From Sandaracinus sp. (lineage in GTDB: Bacteria > Myxococcota_A > Polyangia > Polyangiales > Houyiibacteriaceae): a stretch of 16,046 nucleotides of DNA. The notes beneath the pieces are model-generated. The model saw nothing but the letters and a program-made list of their open reading frames with translations. It ran no database searches and was not told the origin of the DNA. Both the position numbers and the translations under genes were made by a program. Positions 1 to 7,179 of the stretch are shown here, one piece after another (position 1 is the first letter of the stretch; each line of letters starts with the position of its first letter). The stretch spans positions 1 to 16,046 of the forward strand of contig JACKEH010000078.1 of the NCBI GenBank assembly GCA_020633125.1, read 5' to 3'.

Positions 1-119
1 TCGCTCCCTCCAGAAAGGAGAAGAGCGGGAATCCGTGCAACAGATGCCCGCTCTGAGACGGCACGCAGACGGCCAGAGCGCCCGGTAGACCCCGTCACCC
101 GAAGGGATGCCGACTCGTC

Positions 120-125
120 TACGCT
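120..125 (+). promoter_or_regulatory. -10 hexamer of a leaderless promoter for the Cys-repeat lipoprotein
   Basis: TACGCT lies six bases before the ATG at 132. Transcription starting about seven bases after a -10 would begin at or next to the start codon. No spaced Shine-Dalgarno is present: the GGGGA run directly abuts the ATG. No convincing -35 is visible. The same hexamer at the same distance precedes the gene at 1667. Bases 1-119 hold nothing else I can support. Confidence 0.45.
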
Positions 126-131
126 TGGGGA

Positions 132-1487
132 ATGCGCCTCTCCTCGCTTCGCGCTCTCTCCCTGCTGCTCGTGATCACCGGCTGCGATTGCGGCGGCGAC
201 GACGACCCGGGCACCGACGGCAGCTTGCCGGACGACGGCAGCTTCGACGGCGCGCCCGTCGACGCGCCCGACACCGACGCTCCGCTGCCGATGTGTGTCG
301 GCATGGGTGGCGCGTGCGACGACGCCGCGGATTGCTGCGAGGGCCCGTGCGAAGGCGGGACCTGCACGATGGGCTCGTGCCGTGCGAACGGCGTGGCATG
401 CGACGGCGCGGGCGACTGCTGCTCGACGCGTTGCGAAGCGGGTGTCTGTGCGGCGCCGCCCAGCAGCTGCGGCAGCGTGGGTGCGGGCTGCGCCGACGCG
501 TCCGATTGCTGCAGCAACCACTGCGTCGACTCCGGCGGCGCCGATTGCGTGGGCACCTCGGGTTGTGTCTGCGCGCCTCCGACCGCGTGCCGCGCCGGAG
601 GTCAGGCCTGCACCGCGGACGCGCAATGTTGCAACGGCCTCTGCGATCGACCCGACGGTGGCGAAGGCCGCTGCGCGACCCTGAGCGCGTGCGGCACCGC
701 GGGCGAGCCCTGCAGCAGCGAGGGGTTGAGCGGCTCGTGTTGCTCCACGGTCTGCCTCGACACCGGCGAAGGCCCGCGTTGCCAATACCTGGGCGGCTGC
801 CGCGTGCAGGACGAGCTCTGCCGCACCGACGGCGAGTGTTGCTCGGGCGCGTGTCAGCGTGTCGGGATGACGCTCGACGGCCGCGAGATCAAACGTTGCG
901 CCAACGCCGACTCGTGCCTGCCGCCCGGCGAGGTCTGCGGCGAGGGTGGCTCGAGCTCGAACTGCTGCCCGAACGGTGGCGGTGACACCGGCTGCGAGCC
1001 GACCGGCACCGGCTTCCGTCGCTGCTTCGGTGGCTCGCGCGAATGCACGCTCCCGGGCCGCGCGTGCGAGACCACCGCGGACTGCTGCCTCGACGCGTTC
1101 CCGGCGATCATGTGTCAGCCCGATCGCACCGGGACGCGCTCGTGTTGTCTTGCCGACGGCGAAGAGTGCGCCTTCGGCGACGTGTGCTGCGGCGGCATCT
1201 GCGCGCCCGACCCGACCGACGGCGTGTTGCGTTGTGGCGCGACCTGCATCGCCGACGGCGCCGCGTGCACCACGGCCGCCGATTGCTGCGGCTGTGGCTG
1301 TGTGCCGGACGGCGCGGGTGGCAACGTGTGCACGAGCGATGCGGCGCTTTGTGACGCGTGCACCGGCCCGCAGCTCGGCGAGCTCTGCACGCTCGGCGGC
1401 GAAGCGTGCTGCAACGGGCCCACGGTGATCTGCGACCCGACGGCGGGCGTCGAGTTCCCGACCTGCGTGCTCAACCGCGCGCTCTGA
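132..1487 (+). CDS. Cysteine-repeat lipoprotein (eleven C-x6-C...CC units)
   Basis: This is a 451-residue exported protein of unknown role. Residues 1-17 form a short basic then hydrophobic signal ending in a lipobox (V-I-T-G-C, lipidated Cys 18). An Asp/Gly/Pro-rich linker follows to about residue 54. The rest is eleven repeats of the form C-x6-C-x(4-9)-C-C, usually followed by a further C-x(3-10)-C, starting at Cys 55. The spacing resembles small disulfide-knotted modules such as Dickkopf- or EGF-like repeats and suggests an extracytoplasmic, fully oxidised rod. No catalytic motif is visible. The gene ends before a strong terminator, so it is probably monocistronic. The start is the only one that yields a clean lipoprotein signal, and it fits the -10 at 120-125. 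Similar Cys-rich lipoproteins are common in myxobacteria; the function here is unknown. Confidence 0.85.
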   Translation: MRLSSLRALSLLLVITGCDCGGDDDPGTDGSLPDDGSFDGAPVDAPDTDAPLPMCVGMGGACDDAADCCEGPCEGGTCTMGSCRANGVACDGAGDCCSTRCEAGVCAAPPSSCGSVGAGCADASDCCSNHCVDSGGADCVGTSGCVCAPPTACRAGGQACTADAQCCNGLCDRPDGGEGRCATLSACGTAGEPCSSEGLSGSCCSTVCLDTGEGPRCQYLGGCRVQDELCRTDGECCSGACQRVGMTLDGREIKRCANADSCLPPGEVCGEGGSSSNCCPNGGGDTGCEPTGTGFRRCFGGSRECTLPGRACETTADCCLDAFPAIMCQPDRTGTRSCCLADGEECAFGDVCCGGICAPDPTDGVLRCGATCIADGAACTTAADCCGCGCVPDGAGGNVCTSDAALCDACTGPQLGELCTLGGEACCNGPTVICDPTAGVEFPTCVLNRAL

Positions 1488-1505
1488 CGTTTCCTGCTCG
1501 CGAAG

Positions 1506-1536
1506 ACGGCGCGGCCTGTTCGGTCGCGCCGTTTTT
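1506..1536 (+). terminator. Rho-independent terminator after the Cys-repeat gene
   Basis: An 11-bp stem (1506-1516 with 1522-1532, one G-T pair) encloses a TGTTC loop. It is followed by five T (1532-1536). It begins 19 nt after the stop of the lipoprotein gene. Confidence 0.85.
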
Positions 1537-1592
1537 CGTGCGCGCCGGTCTACGGAACCCACGCTGCCGCCGCGGAGCCTGGCGTCGATCGC

Positions 1593-1633
1593 GCGAAGAC
1601 CTCTCACGTTCGTCCGACGTGAGCGAAGACCTC
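1593..1633. promoter_or_regulatory. Palindrome flanked by direct repeats, candidate operator
   Basis: A perfect 7-bp inverted repeat, CTCACGT-N7-ACGTGAG (1603-1623), sits between two copies of GCGAAGACCTC (1593-1603 and 1623-1633) spaced exactly 30 bp apart. The block ends 33 bp before the GTG of the downstream oxygenase gene and just upstream of its proposed -10. A dimeric regulator site is the simplest reading. The regulator is not identified. Confidence 0.4.
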
Positions 1634-1654
1634 CCCGGGCGCGGACGAGGTCGG

Positions 1655-1660
1655 TACGCT
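1655..1660 (+). promoter_or_regulatory. -10 hexamer of a leaderless promoter for the MpaB-family gene
   Basis: TACGCT is followed by six bases and then the GTG at 1667, the same arrangement as at 120-131. No Shine-Dalgarno stands at a useful distance; the nearest GAGG ends 16 nt before the GTG. This supports 1667 as the start over the upstream in-frame GTG at 1619. Confidence 0.45.
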
Positions 1661-1666
1661 GCACGC

Positions 1667-2902
1667 GTGGAGCCCACCGAGTTTCGCTATTGGTCGCGCA
1701 TCGACGAGCCCGCGGTTCGCGCAGCGCGCACCTTCGCCAAACGACTCTTCGGCTTCGACCCCGCGCCGAGCGAGGAGGTCGTGCGGACCTTCGCCTCGAT
1801 GTATTACGACGCGGACCCGCTGGCCGAAGCGTTCGTCGACGAGTGTTTCCTCGCGCGCAGCTACGACGAAGGACGCGCGTTGCTCGAGCGGACGCTCGCC
1901 GAAGGCGTGGACGCGATCCCCGACGCGCCGGCGTCGTTGCGTGCGCTCTTCGCCGACCTCGACACCGACCCCACGTGGGTCGACCGCGAGCGCGTCGCAC
2001 GGGGCGCGAAGGTCTTCCGCCGCTGGGGCACGTCGGTCTTCCGCTTCGCGGGCGCCATCACGTTGGCGGCCTACACCGAGAGCTCGGTCGCGAAACCTCT
2101 CGCGCTGACCGGTGCGTACGCGGGGGCGAGCACCCGCCATCGTTTCCTCGAGACCGCGTCGTTCTGGATCGACGTCTCCGAGCCCGAGGGGCTGCAGCCC
2201 GGCGCGGCGGGACGCGCGGCCGCGCTTCGCGTGCGCATCATGCACGTCTTCGTGCGACGCCGATTGCTCGGTCACCCCGAGTGGAACCTCGAAGCGTGGG
2301 GCGTGCCGATCAGCCAAGCCGACGCGTTGCTCACGCTGATGGGCGGAAGCGTCGCGCCGGGCATCGGCCTTCACGCGATGGGCTTTCGAACGAGCACCGT
2401 GGAGATCGAAGACGCGATGCACTTCTGGCGCTACGTCGGACACCTCATGGGCGTGCGCCCGCGTTGGTTTCCGTCGAGCGTGCGCGAAGGCGTGCAGCTC
2501 GCGTTTCTCACCTTCCTCAAGAGCGCCGACGCGGCCGGCGACGACGGCAAGCGGCTCTGCCAGTCCTACGTCGACGCGTTCACGCCGGCCGACGACCCGC
2601 GACGACCGTGGACGCGAAAGGTCGCGGACACGCTCGAGCACGGCGTGCACCGTGGCTACACGCGTCTCTTCCTGCCGCCGCATCTCTACCGAAAGTTCGA
2701 GCTGCCCCCCGCGGGGATCTGGGCGCTGCATCCGATCGCGTGGGCGCCGGTGGTCTTCGCGGCCGAGACGCTACGTCGGCGCTCTTCGACGCTCGATCGC
2801 CTCGCCGATCGGGTCGCCCGACGTCAGCGACGGCGTTGGTTGGATCGGCAGCTCGAAGGCAAAGAAGCGCGCTTCGAGCCGGTGCGTCGCTTCCAACGCT
2901 GA
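1667..2902 (+). CDS. Oxygenase MpaB family protein (DUF2236, Lcp-like haem protein)
   Basis: The 411-residue product, starting at GTG 1667 (residues VEPTEFRYWSRIDEP), is mostly helical with no signal peptide. The core around residues 117-280 matches the DUF2236 family, which includes rubber oxygenase Lcp and fungal MpaB. It contains FRRWGTSVFRFAG, then a long helix with R-V-R-I-M-H (His 193), then V-F-V-R-R. In Lcp such a His is the proximal ligand of a b-type haem, so I infer that His 193 binds haem here. The substrate is unknown; family members act on polyisoprene or other unsaturated compounds, and many are uncharacterised. Leading residues in this frame before 1667 look unlike protein. 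The gene runs alone and converges with the glutaredoxin-like gene, leaving an 80-bp gap. Family call is firm, activity is not. Confidence 0.8.
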   Translation: MEPTEFRYWSRIDEPAVRAARTFAKRLFGFDPAPSEEVVRTFASMYYDADPLAEAFVDECFLARSYDEGRALLERTLAEGVDAIPDAPASLRALFADLDTDPTWVDRERVARGAKVFRRWGTSVFRFAGAITLAAYTESSVAKPLALTGAYAGASTRHRFLETASFWIDVSEPEGLQPGAAGRAAALRVRIMHVFVRRRLLGHPEWNLEAWGVPISQADALLTLMGGSVAPGIGLHAMGFRTSTVEIEDAMHFWRYVGHLMGVRPRWFPSSVREGVQLAFLTFLKSADAAGDDGKRLCQSYVDAFTPADDPRRPWTRKVADTLEHGVHRGYTRLFLPPHLYRKFELPPAGIWALHPIAWAPVVFAAETLRRRSSTLDRLADRVARRQRRRWLDRQLEGKEARFEPVRRFQR

Positions 2903-2982
2903 GCGTCGCCTCGGTCGGGGTGTCCTCGAACGACAAGAAGCGAATCTCGTAGAGGTCGTCTCCACCGGAGGCGGCGTCGAGG

Positions 2983-3585
2983 TCACCCGCGCGCGCGGCT
3001 CGCTCGTGCGCGACGAATCCGCCACGCGAGCATGAGCACCAGCAGCGCGCCGACGAACGCGTAGACCGCCCACCACCACGGGATCACGACGACGTCGGCG
3101 GCTTGAAGCATCACGGCCGTGGAGCCGAACGCGAAGAGCGCCGCGACCATCGCGTGAAGCGGGCTGCGCGTGCGGTAGGCCGAGAGCAACGAGCGCGGCA
3201 CCCCCATCGCGAGCGCGCTCGCGAAGAGCCACGAGCGCAGCTCGAACCAGAAGAAGCCCGTCGCGAAGAGCGCCCACATCGCGAGCGTGAGCCCGCGGTG
3301 CACGGTCGTGAGCGAGAAACGCGGCGGCTCACGGTCGCGGTACGTGCGCCACAGCCAGCGCACGATGTCGTCGCTCTCGCCCATCCACCGCACACCCTCT
3401 TCGTCTTCGATGCGCAGCACCGGCACGGTGCCACGTCCGCGCACCTTCGCGAGCTCGCGACGCCAAGACGGCTCTTCGAGCACGTCGCGCATCTCGACCT
3501 CGACCTCGAGCTGCGTGAGGGCTTCGCGCACCCGCGCGCAATAGCCGCAGGCGTCGTAGTGGTAGAGCGCGAGCTTCGCGGTCAC
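2983..3585 (-). CDS. Glutaredoxin/GST-N domain protein with C-terminal membrane segments
   Basis: This is a 200-residue protein read from GTG 3585. Residues 4-80 form a glutaredoxin-like thioredoxin fold: beta strand LALYHY, redox motif C-G-Y-C at 13-16 (CPYC in classic glutaredoxins), cis-Pro motif T-V-P-V-L at 53-57, and a G-E-S-D-D glutathione-site-like turn at 69-73. From about residue 97 there are three or four hydrophobic segments (roughly 99-118, 118-137, 143-165, 168-189), ending in a basic Arg-rich tail. The domain therefore seems membrane-anchored at its C terminus, with the redox part probably cytoplasmic. An ATG at 3597 is also in frame, but its bases form part of the TATGCT -10 proposed for GTG 3585. 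It is divergent from the reductase gene at 3683. It could act in thiol or glutathione redox; the partner is unknown. Confidence 0.8.
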   Translation of the reverse strand: MTAKLALYHYDACGYCARVREALTQLEVEVEMRDVLEEPSWRRELAKVRGRGTVPVLRIEDEEGVRWMGESDDIVRWLWRTYRDREPPRFSLTTVHRGLTLAMWALFATGFFWFELRSWLFASALAMGVPRSLLSAYRTRSPLHAMVAALFAFGSTAVMLQAADVVVIPWWWAVYAFVGALLVLMLAWRIRRARASRARG

Positions 3586-3592
3586 GGCGCGC

Positions 3593-3598
3593 AGCATA
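3593..3598 (-). promoter_or_regulatory. -10 hexamer of a leaderless promoter for the glutaredoxin-like gene
   Basis: On the minus strand TATGCT is followed by seven bases and the GTG at 3585. It overlaps the alternative ATG at 3597, which would then lie upstream of the transcript. No Shine-Dalgarno is seen for either start. Confidence 0.4.
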
Positions 3599-3669
3599 GT
3601 CCGCCCGGCTGCGACCGCGAGGCACCTCGCCTCGATTCTCTCCGTCGCTCGAGATCCCTGCCCCCGTAC

Positions 3670-3675
3670 TAGACT
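3670..3675 (+). promoter_or_regulatory. -10 hexamer of a leaderless promoter for the DHFR-family gene
   Basis: TAGACT is followed by seven bases and the ATG at 3683. There is no Shine-Dalgarno. With the site at 3593-3598 it makes a compact divergent promoter region (3586-3682) with 71 bp between the two -10 hexamers. Confidence 0.45.
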
Positions 3676-3682
3676 CGCGGCG

Positions 3683-4240
3683 ATGGGCCTTCTGACCTTC
3701 AGCCTCAACGTCACCCTCGACGGTTGCATCGACCACCAGGAGGGCATCGCGGACGAGGAGACGCACGCGTTCTTCACGCGCCTCCTGGACGAGAACGGCG
3801 CGATGCTCTGGGGCCGCATCACCTACGAGATGATGGAGAGCTACTGGCCAGCGGTCGCGCGCGGCGAGGTGGACGCGCCACCGGCGATTCGCGCGTGGGC
3901 GGACAAGCTGGAGGCAAAGCCGAAATACGTCGTGTCGTCGACCCGAACGGAGTTTCCGTGGAACGGCAGCCACCACCTCACGGGTGACCTGCGCGCCTCC
4001 GTCCAGCGACTGAAAGACACGACCCCCGAGGGCGTGCTCGTCGGCAGCGCCGCGCTCGGGACGGCGCTCGATCGGCTCGGGCTGATCGACGAGTACCAGC
4101 TCCTCGTGCAGCCGCGCATCGTCGGCCACGGTCCGACGTTGTTTCAGAGCGGGTTGCCCGAGACTCGACGGCTCGAGCTGCTCTCGGCCACGCCGCTGCG
4201 CTGCGGCGCCGTCGCGATGCACTACCGACGCGCAGCCTGA
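3683..4240 (+). CDS. Dihydrofolate reductase family protein (RibD C-terminal domain)
   Basis: The 185-residue protein covers a single RibD_C/DHFR-like Rossmann-type domain, the usual length for stand-alone members such as the YyaP/YwjB group. Visible landmarks are the N-terminal strand with N-V-T-L-D-G-C-I-D (the S-L-D-G-F-I motif of the family), G-R-I-T-Y-E around residues 49-54, V-S-S-T near 93-96, and the C-terminal block V-L-V-G-S-A-A-L-G...L-G-L-I-D-E-Y...P-R-I-V-G-H-G-P-T-L-F. These proteins are taken to be NAD(P)H-dependent reductases of pterin or pyrimidine-like substrates, but most have no proven substrate, and I infer none. The protein is cytoplasmic with no signal peptide. Its stop lies only 12 bp from the convergent stop at 4253. 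Confidence 0.88.
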   Translation: MGLLTFSLNVTLDGCIDHQEGIADEETHAFFTRLLDENGAMLWGRITYEMMESYWPAVARGEVDAPPAIRAWADKLEAKPKYVVSSTRTEFPWNGSHHLTGDLRASVQRLKDTTPEGVLVGSAALGTALDRLGLIDEYQLLVQPRIVGHGPTLFQSGLPETRRLELLSATPLRCGAVAMHYRRAA

Positions 4241-4252
4241 CGACGTTGGCGT

Positions 4253-5671
4253 TCAGAGGCCCGAGAGCAACGCGACCCAGGGCGGCAACGCGTCGGCGGG
4301 CGCGTCGATCGTGATCTCGATCGCGTCGTTGCCGTCGAGCATGCGCAGAACCACCCCCGAGCCGTCGCGGCGCGGAGCGTCGGGGGCGAGCCAACCCGCG
4401 ACGGCAAACGCGTCGGCGTAGAGCGCGAAGCGCGCCGGTCCGCGCCAGAGCCGCGCGAGATCGGGGTCGTCCGCGAGGCTCGACGTCGGTGCGTCGCCCA
4501 GCGCGAGCTCCCGCGAGTGAAGGCGAAGGGGCGCACCGTCGGCCAAACGCTCGGCCCACGCGCGCACGAAGGGCGCCTCGACGAGCGGCGCGACCACCTC
4601 GTCTCCAGGCGCGTCGACCGCGCGTGCTCGAACGAAACGCCCGGCTTCGCTGCGACCGAGCGCGACCGTGCGGGCCCCCTCGGGCCATGCACGCGCGAAC
4701 GACGCGAGACTCTCGCGGGCGTCGGCGTCGAGACGCTCGCCGGCCATCGCCTCGACGAGCGGCGCGAGCTCGATCGAGGGCACCGCGATCGCGAGCGCGC
4801 TGCCCTGCGGGACCTGCGTCGCGTCCAGCGGCGACGCCGACCAAGCCGCCAGCGCGTCGCGCGTCGGCGAGTCTTCCAGCGTGCTTCGCAGCCGGAGGTG
4901 CACGCCCGTGGCGTCGTGCGTGAACGTGAGCTCGGTCGGACCGAGGTCGGACACGTGCCCGACGAGACGATCGACGAACGCTTCGACACGCGCGAGCACG
5001 ACCTCGGGATCGCCGAGCGGCGGCGCTTCGTCGCGACGCGCGCGCTCGGCCGCGAGCGATTGCCGCGCGCGCTGCAGCTGCTCGCGGGCCGCACGCGCGA
5101 GCACGGGCCGAAGGTCTTCCGCGAAACGTCGGCCGGGAAAGCGAACGTGAAGGCCCGCAGGGAGCGGCTCGAAGCGCGCGAACGCGAGGTAGGGCAAAGC
5201 CTCGGCGAGGGCCTCGGTCGTGGTCGCGGCGACCAAGGTGGCGGGGCTGTCGGGCGTCGCGGGAACGAGCGCCAAGTTCGCGGCACCGCCCGGTCGCCAG
5301 GTGCCACGCGGGCCGCCCGCTTCCAGCGTCTCGAAGCCCCGGGCGTCGAAGGGCACCGCGAACGCGAAGTCGAGCCCGTCGGCGCCGTCGGTCGCGAGCA
5401 CCCGAAGCTCTCCGTCCCCACGTACCCGCTCGCGCACGGGCGCCGGCAACGCGAGCGCGCGCTCGATCACGTCGAGCACGGTCGTCGCGAAGAGCCCGTC
5501 GACCTCGGGGCCGAAAGGCTCCGCCAGGCCACGCAGCGTGCGGTCCCCGCCGACGACACGAAGCTCGAAGCGGGTGTCGGTCGGCGCCACGCCGGGCGTG
5601 CGGTCGACGGTCGGTGCGTCGTCGCCGCACGCGAGCAGCGACGCCAGCGCCAGCAGAACGAGACGCTTCAC
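4253..5671 (-). CDS. Lipoprotein of unknown function (472 aa)
   Basis: The gene starts at GTG 5671, giving MKRLVLLALASLLACGDD, a clear lipoprotein signal with the lipidated Cys at 15. GAAGG six bases upstream is a good Shine-Dalgarno and fixes this start. The mature protein is about 457 residues with almost no Cys. It alternates beta-rich stretches (for example F-A-F-A-V-P-F-D-A-R-G-F) with amphipathic helices, including a charged Arg/Glu/Ala helix around residues 190-220. The layout loosely recalls DUF3352-type self-similar lipoproteins, but I cannot confirm that. It is the second gene of an operon: the stop of the upstream lipoprotein is 34 nt away, with no promoter or terminator between. 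Function unknown; probably an outer-membrane or periplasmic partner of the neighbouring product. Confidence 0.75.
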   Translation of the reverse strand: MKRLVLLALASLLACGDDAPTVDRTPGVAPTDTRFELRVVGGDRTLRGLAEPFGPEVDGLFATTVLDVIERALALPAPVRERVRGDGELRVLATDGADGLDFAFAVPFDARGFETLEAGGPRGTWRPGGAANLALVPATPDSPATLVAATTTEALAEALPYLAFARFEPLPAGLHVRFPGRRFAEDLRPVLARAAREQLQRARQSLAAERARRDEAPPLGDPEVVLARVEAFVDRLVGHVSDLGPTELTFTHDATGVHLRLRSTLEDSPTRDALAAWSASPLDATQVPQGSALAIAVPSIELAPLVEAMAGERLDADARESLASFARAWPEGARTVALGRSEAGRFVRARAVDAPGDEVVAPLVEAPFVRAWAERLADGAPLRLHSRELALGDAPTSSLADDPDLARLWRGPARFALYADAFAVAGWLAPDAPRRDGSGVVLRMLDGNDAIEITIDAPADALPPWVALLSGL

Positions 5672-5705
5672 GATCAACCTTCGCGCGAGGGACGGGACAC
5701 GACGC

Positions 5706-6380
5706 TCAAAGCAGGCTGCCTTCGAGCGTGATGGCCATGCGCACCGCGGCCTCGAGCCGGCCTTCGGGCCACGGCTGCCCCGGCTCGAGGTCGATCGTGG
5801 TGCGCACGAAGAAGCGGAACTCGTGCGAGGTCGACTCGAAGTATTGCGTGAGCGCAGCGGAGCCCGCGGCGTCGAGCACGACTTGGCCTTCACCGGTGGC
5901 GCCGGCGGCGAGCGCGGGCATCACGCCGAGGCGACGCACGCCCATGCTCTCGTCGATGCCGACGGCGGTGACGGGGCCCCAGAAGATCTCGAGCTCGGTG
6001 GTCGGCACGGTCAGCGTGTTGGCTTCGATGCGGTACGTGACGTCGTCGATCTTCAGGGTGTCGATCGAGTCGAAGATCTCGCCGACGTCGCCAGCGGCTT
6101 CGTCGATGTCCACCTCGCCGACCAAGAGCGAGACGGTGCGAGGTGCGGGGTCGCAGACGCCGGCTTCGCAGGTGATGGGCGCCTCGGCGCTGGTCGGACA
6201 CATACCCATCGGGCCACACGGAACGCTCGCGATGGTGGAGCCGTCGCGCAGGGCTTCGGGCAGGCTCAGCTCGCTCGCGTCGACCGAGACCTCCACGCCG
6301 ACCGGGAAGGACGCGGTCGCGCCCGTCTTGCATCCGGCCAAGGTGAGGAGGGCGCCAAGGAGCCAAAAAGTCCGCGTCAT
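5706..6380 (-). CDS. Small lipoprotein of unknown function (224 aa)
   Basis: The signal MTRTFWLLGALLTLAGC ends in a textbook lipobox (L-A-G-C, Cys 17). The mature part is acidic and beta-rich. It carries a cluster of four further Cys (C-G-P-M-G-M-C, then two more within about 20 residues) near residues 55-76, probably two disulfides. After that come alternating hydrophobic strands without recognisable motifs; late in the sequence the block H-E-F-R-F-F-V-R-T-T-I-D-L looks like a beta strand pair. I do not recognise the family. It is the first gene of an operon with the 472-aa lipoprotein and is divergent from the small secreted protein at 6622. There is no Shine-Dalgarno; the ATG is preceded by TATCCT at six bases, and an upstream palindrome may be an operator. 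Confidence 0.75.
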   Translation of the reverse strand: MTRTFWLLGALLTLAGCKTGATASFPVGVEVSVDASELSLPEALRDGSTIASVPCGPMGMCPTSAEAPITCEAGVCDPAPRTVSLLVGEVDIDEAAGDVGEIFDSIDTLKIDDVTYRIEANTLTVPTTELEIFWGPVTAVGIDESMGVRRLGVMPALAAGATGEGQVVLDAAGSAALTQYFESTSHEFRFFVRTTIDLEPGQPWPEGRLEAAVRMAITLEGSLL

Positions 6381-6386
6381 CCCGAG

Positions 6387-6392
6387 AGGATA
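6387..6392 (-). promoter_or_regulatory. Extended -10 of a leaderless promoter for the 224-aa lipoprotein
   Basis: On the minus strand TGCTATCCT (TG extension plus TATCCT) is followed by CTCGGG and the ATG at 6380. Transcription would start at the ATG itself. Confidence 0.5.
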
Positions 6393-6405
6393 GCAGCCGA
6401 CCTCG

Positions 6406-6420
6406 AAAGGCGTCGCCTTT
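6406..6420. promoter_or_regulatory. 15-bp perfect palindrome over the -35 region, candidate operator
   Basis: AAAGGCG-T-CGCCTTT is a perfect 7-bp inverted repeat with a one-base centre. It covers exactly where the -35 (6410-6415) would lie for the promoter at 6387-6392. Repressor binding here would block the two-lipoprotein operon. The remaining divergent region (6421-6567) shows nothing else I can support. Confidence 0.4.
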
Positions 6421-6567
6421 GGCGAGGGGGTTTCGCGGACACTGCGTCTCCCGTTCGTGGATTCGGCTAACGCGCGGCGCGCGACGACGTCCGTGAAGCA
6501 TCGCCAGGCGTGGTGCGTCTGCCCGACTCGGCACCGACCTCGTGCCCCGGCCGCGACGCGCCTGAGG

Positions 6568-6573
6568 TAAGGT
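6568..6573 (+). promoter_or_regulatory. Possible -10 (TAAGGT) for the small secreted protein gene
   Basis: TAAGGT lies 48 bases before the GTG at 6622, giving a leader of about 40 nt. That agrees with this gene having a real Shine-Dalgarno (GGAGG, 6613-6617). No clear -35 is visible. Confidence 0.3.
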
Positions 6574-6621
6574 CGGTGCGCGGTCTCGGCCGCACCCCTC
6601 GACTCCTCGTGTGGAGGTCCC

Positions 6622-7095
6622 GTGAAGAAGCTGCTCGTCCTCACCGCCCTCGTCTCCCTGGCCATGCTTCGCGCGGACACGCCGGTGGGCGCCCAAGACA
6701 ACGGGCAGTCGGTGCTCGGTCCCGGCCTCTACGTCTTTCAGACGCGCATCGACCACGCGACGTGTGGGGACGGCGAGCGCACCGGCTACGTGTCGTCGTA
6801 CTTCGCGGCGGTCGACGGGATTCCCGGCAGCCGAACGATGAGCATGAGCCTGCTCAACTCGAGCTACTGGCCGACGTGGGAGCTGACCGTCTCGTCGTCG
6901 AACGCCGTGATCGGCGACGCGCGGATGCGTGGGCAGACCGGACCGAACGCCGGCGAGTCGCATTTCGAGGTCTCGCATCAACGTGACCGGCGCTTCACCG
7001 GTCGCGGCACCCGCAGCTACGACGCGACCGTGAACGGCCAGCGGCAGCGTTGCCGCATCAGCTACGAGGCGTTGCTCAAGAAGATCGACGACTGA
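6622..7095 (+). CDS. Small secreted protein of unknown function (157 aa)
   Basis: The start is GTG 6622, four bases after GGAGG. The product begins MKKLLVLTALVSLAML and has a predicted Sec signal, with a plausible signal peptidase I site after P-V-G-A (about residue 24 or 25). The mature part is about 130 residues, beta-rich and polar. It has only two Cys (48 and 144), one near each end, which could form a single disulfide clamping the domain. The sequence T-W-E-L-T-V followed by G-D-A-R-M-R and F-T-G-R-G-T looks like antiparallel strands of a lipocalin-like or beta-sandwich fold, but this is a guess. No family recognised. It is divergent from the lipoprotein operon and convergent with the MerR gene; a hairpin lies between the two stops. 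Confidence 0.72.
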   Translation: MKKLLVLTALVSLAMLRADTPVGAQDNGQSVLGPGLYVFQTRIDHATCGDGERTGYVSSYFAAVDGIPGSRTMSMSLLNSSYWPTWELTVSSSNAVIGDARMRGQTGPNAGESHFEVSHQRDRRFTGRGTRSYDATVNGQRQRCRISYEALLKKIDD

Positions 7096-7150
7096 GAGCG
7101 GCCCCCAGTTCGGTTGGGAGGGGCGCGCCCCCCTCGGAGCGAAGGGAGAG

Positions 7151-7175
7151 CATGAATCCATGCCACGGATTCGTG
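7151..7175. terminator. Hairpin between convergent genes, possible bidirectional terminator
   Basis: Arms 7151-7159 and 7167-7175 pair over nine bases (CATGAATCC with GGATTCGTG, one G-T) around a seven-base loop. It lies between the stops at 7095 and 7180. There is no T-tract on either strand, so it may only protect 3' ends. A GC-only palindrome (GGGGCGCGCCCC) lies just before it. Confidence 0.4.
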
Positions 7176-7179
7176 CCGC

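Noticed and set aside
1619..1666. Upstream GTG at 1619 as the start of the MpaB-family protein
   Set aside because: It lies inside the palindrome, has no Shine-Dalgarno or -10 at a leaderless distance, and adds residues unlike the family.
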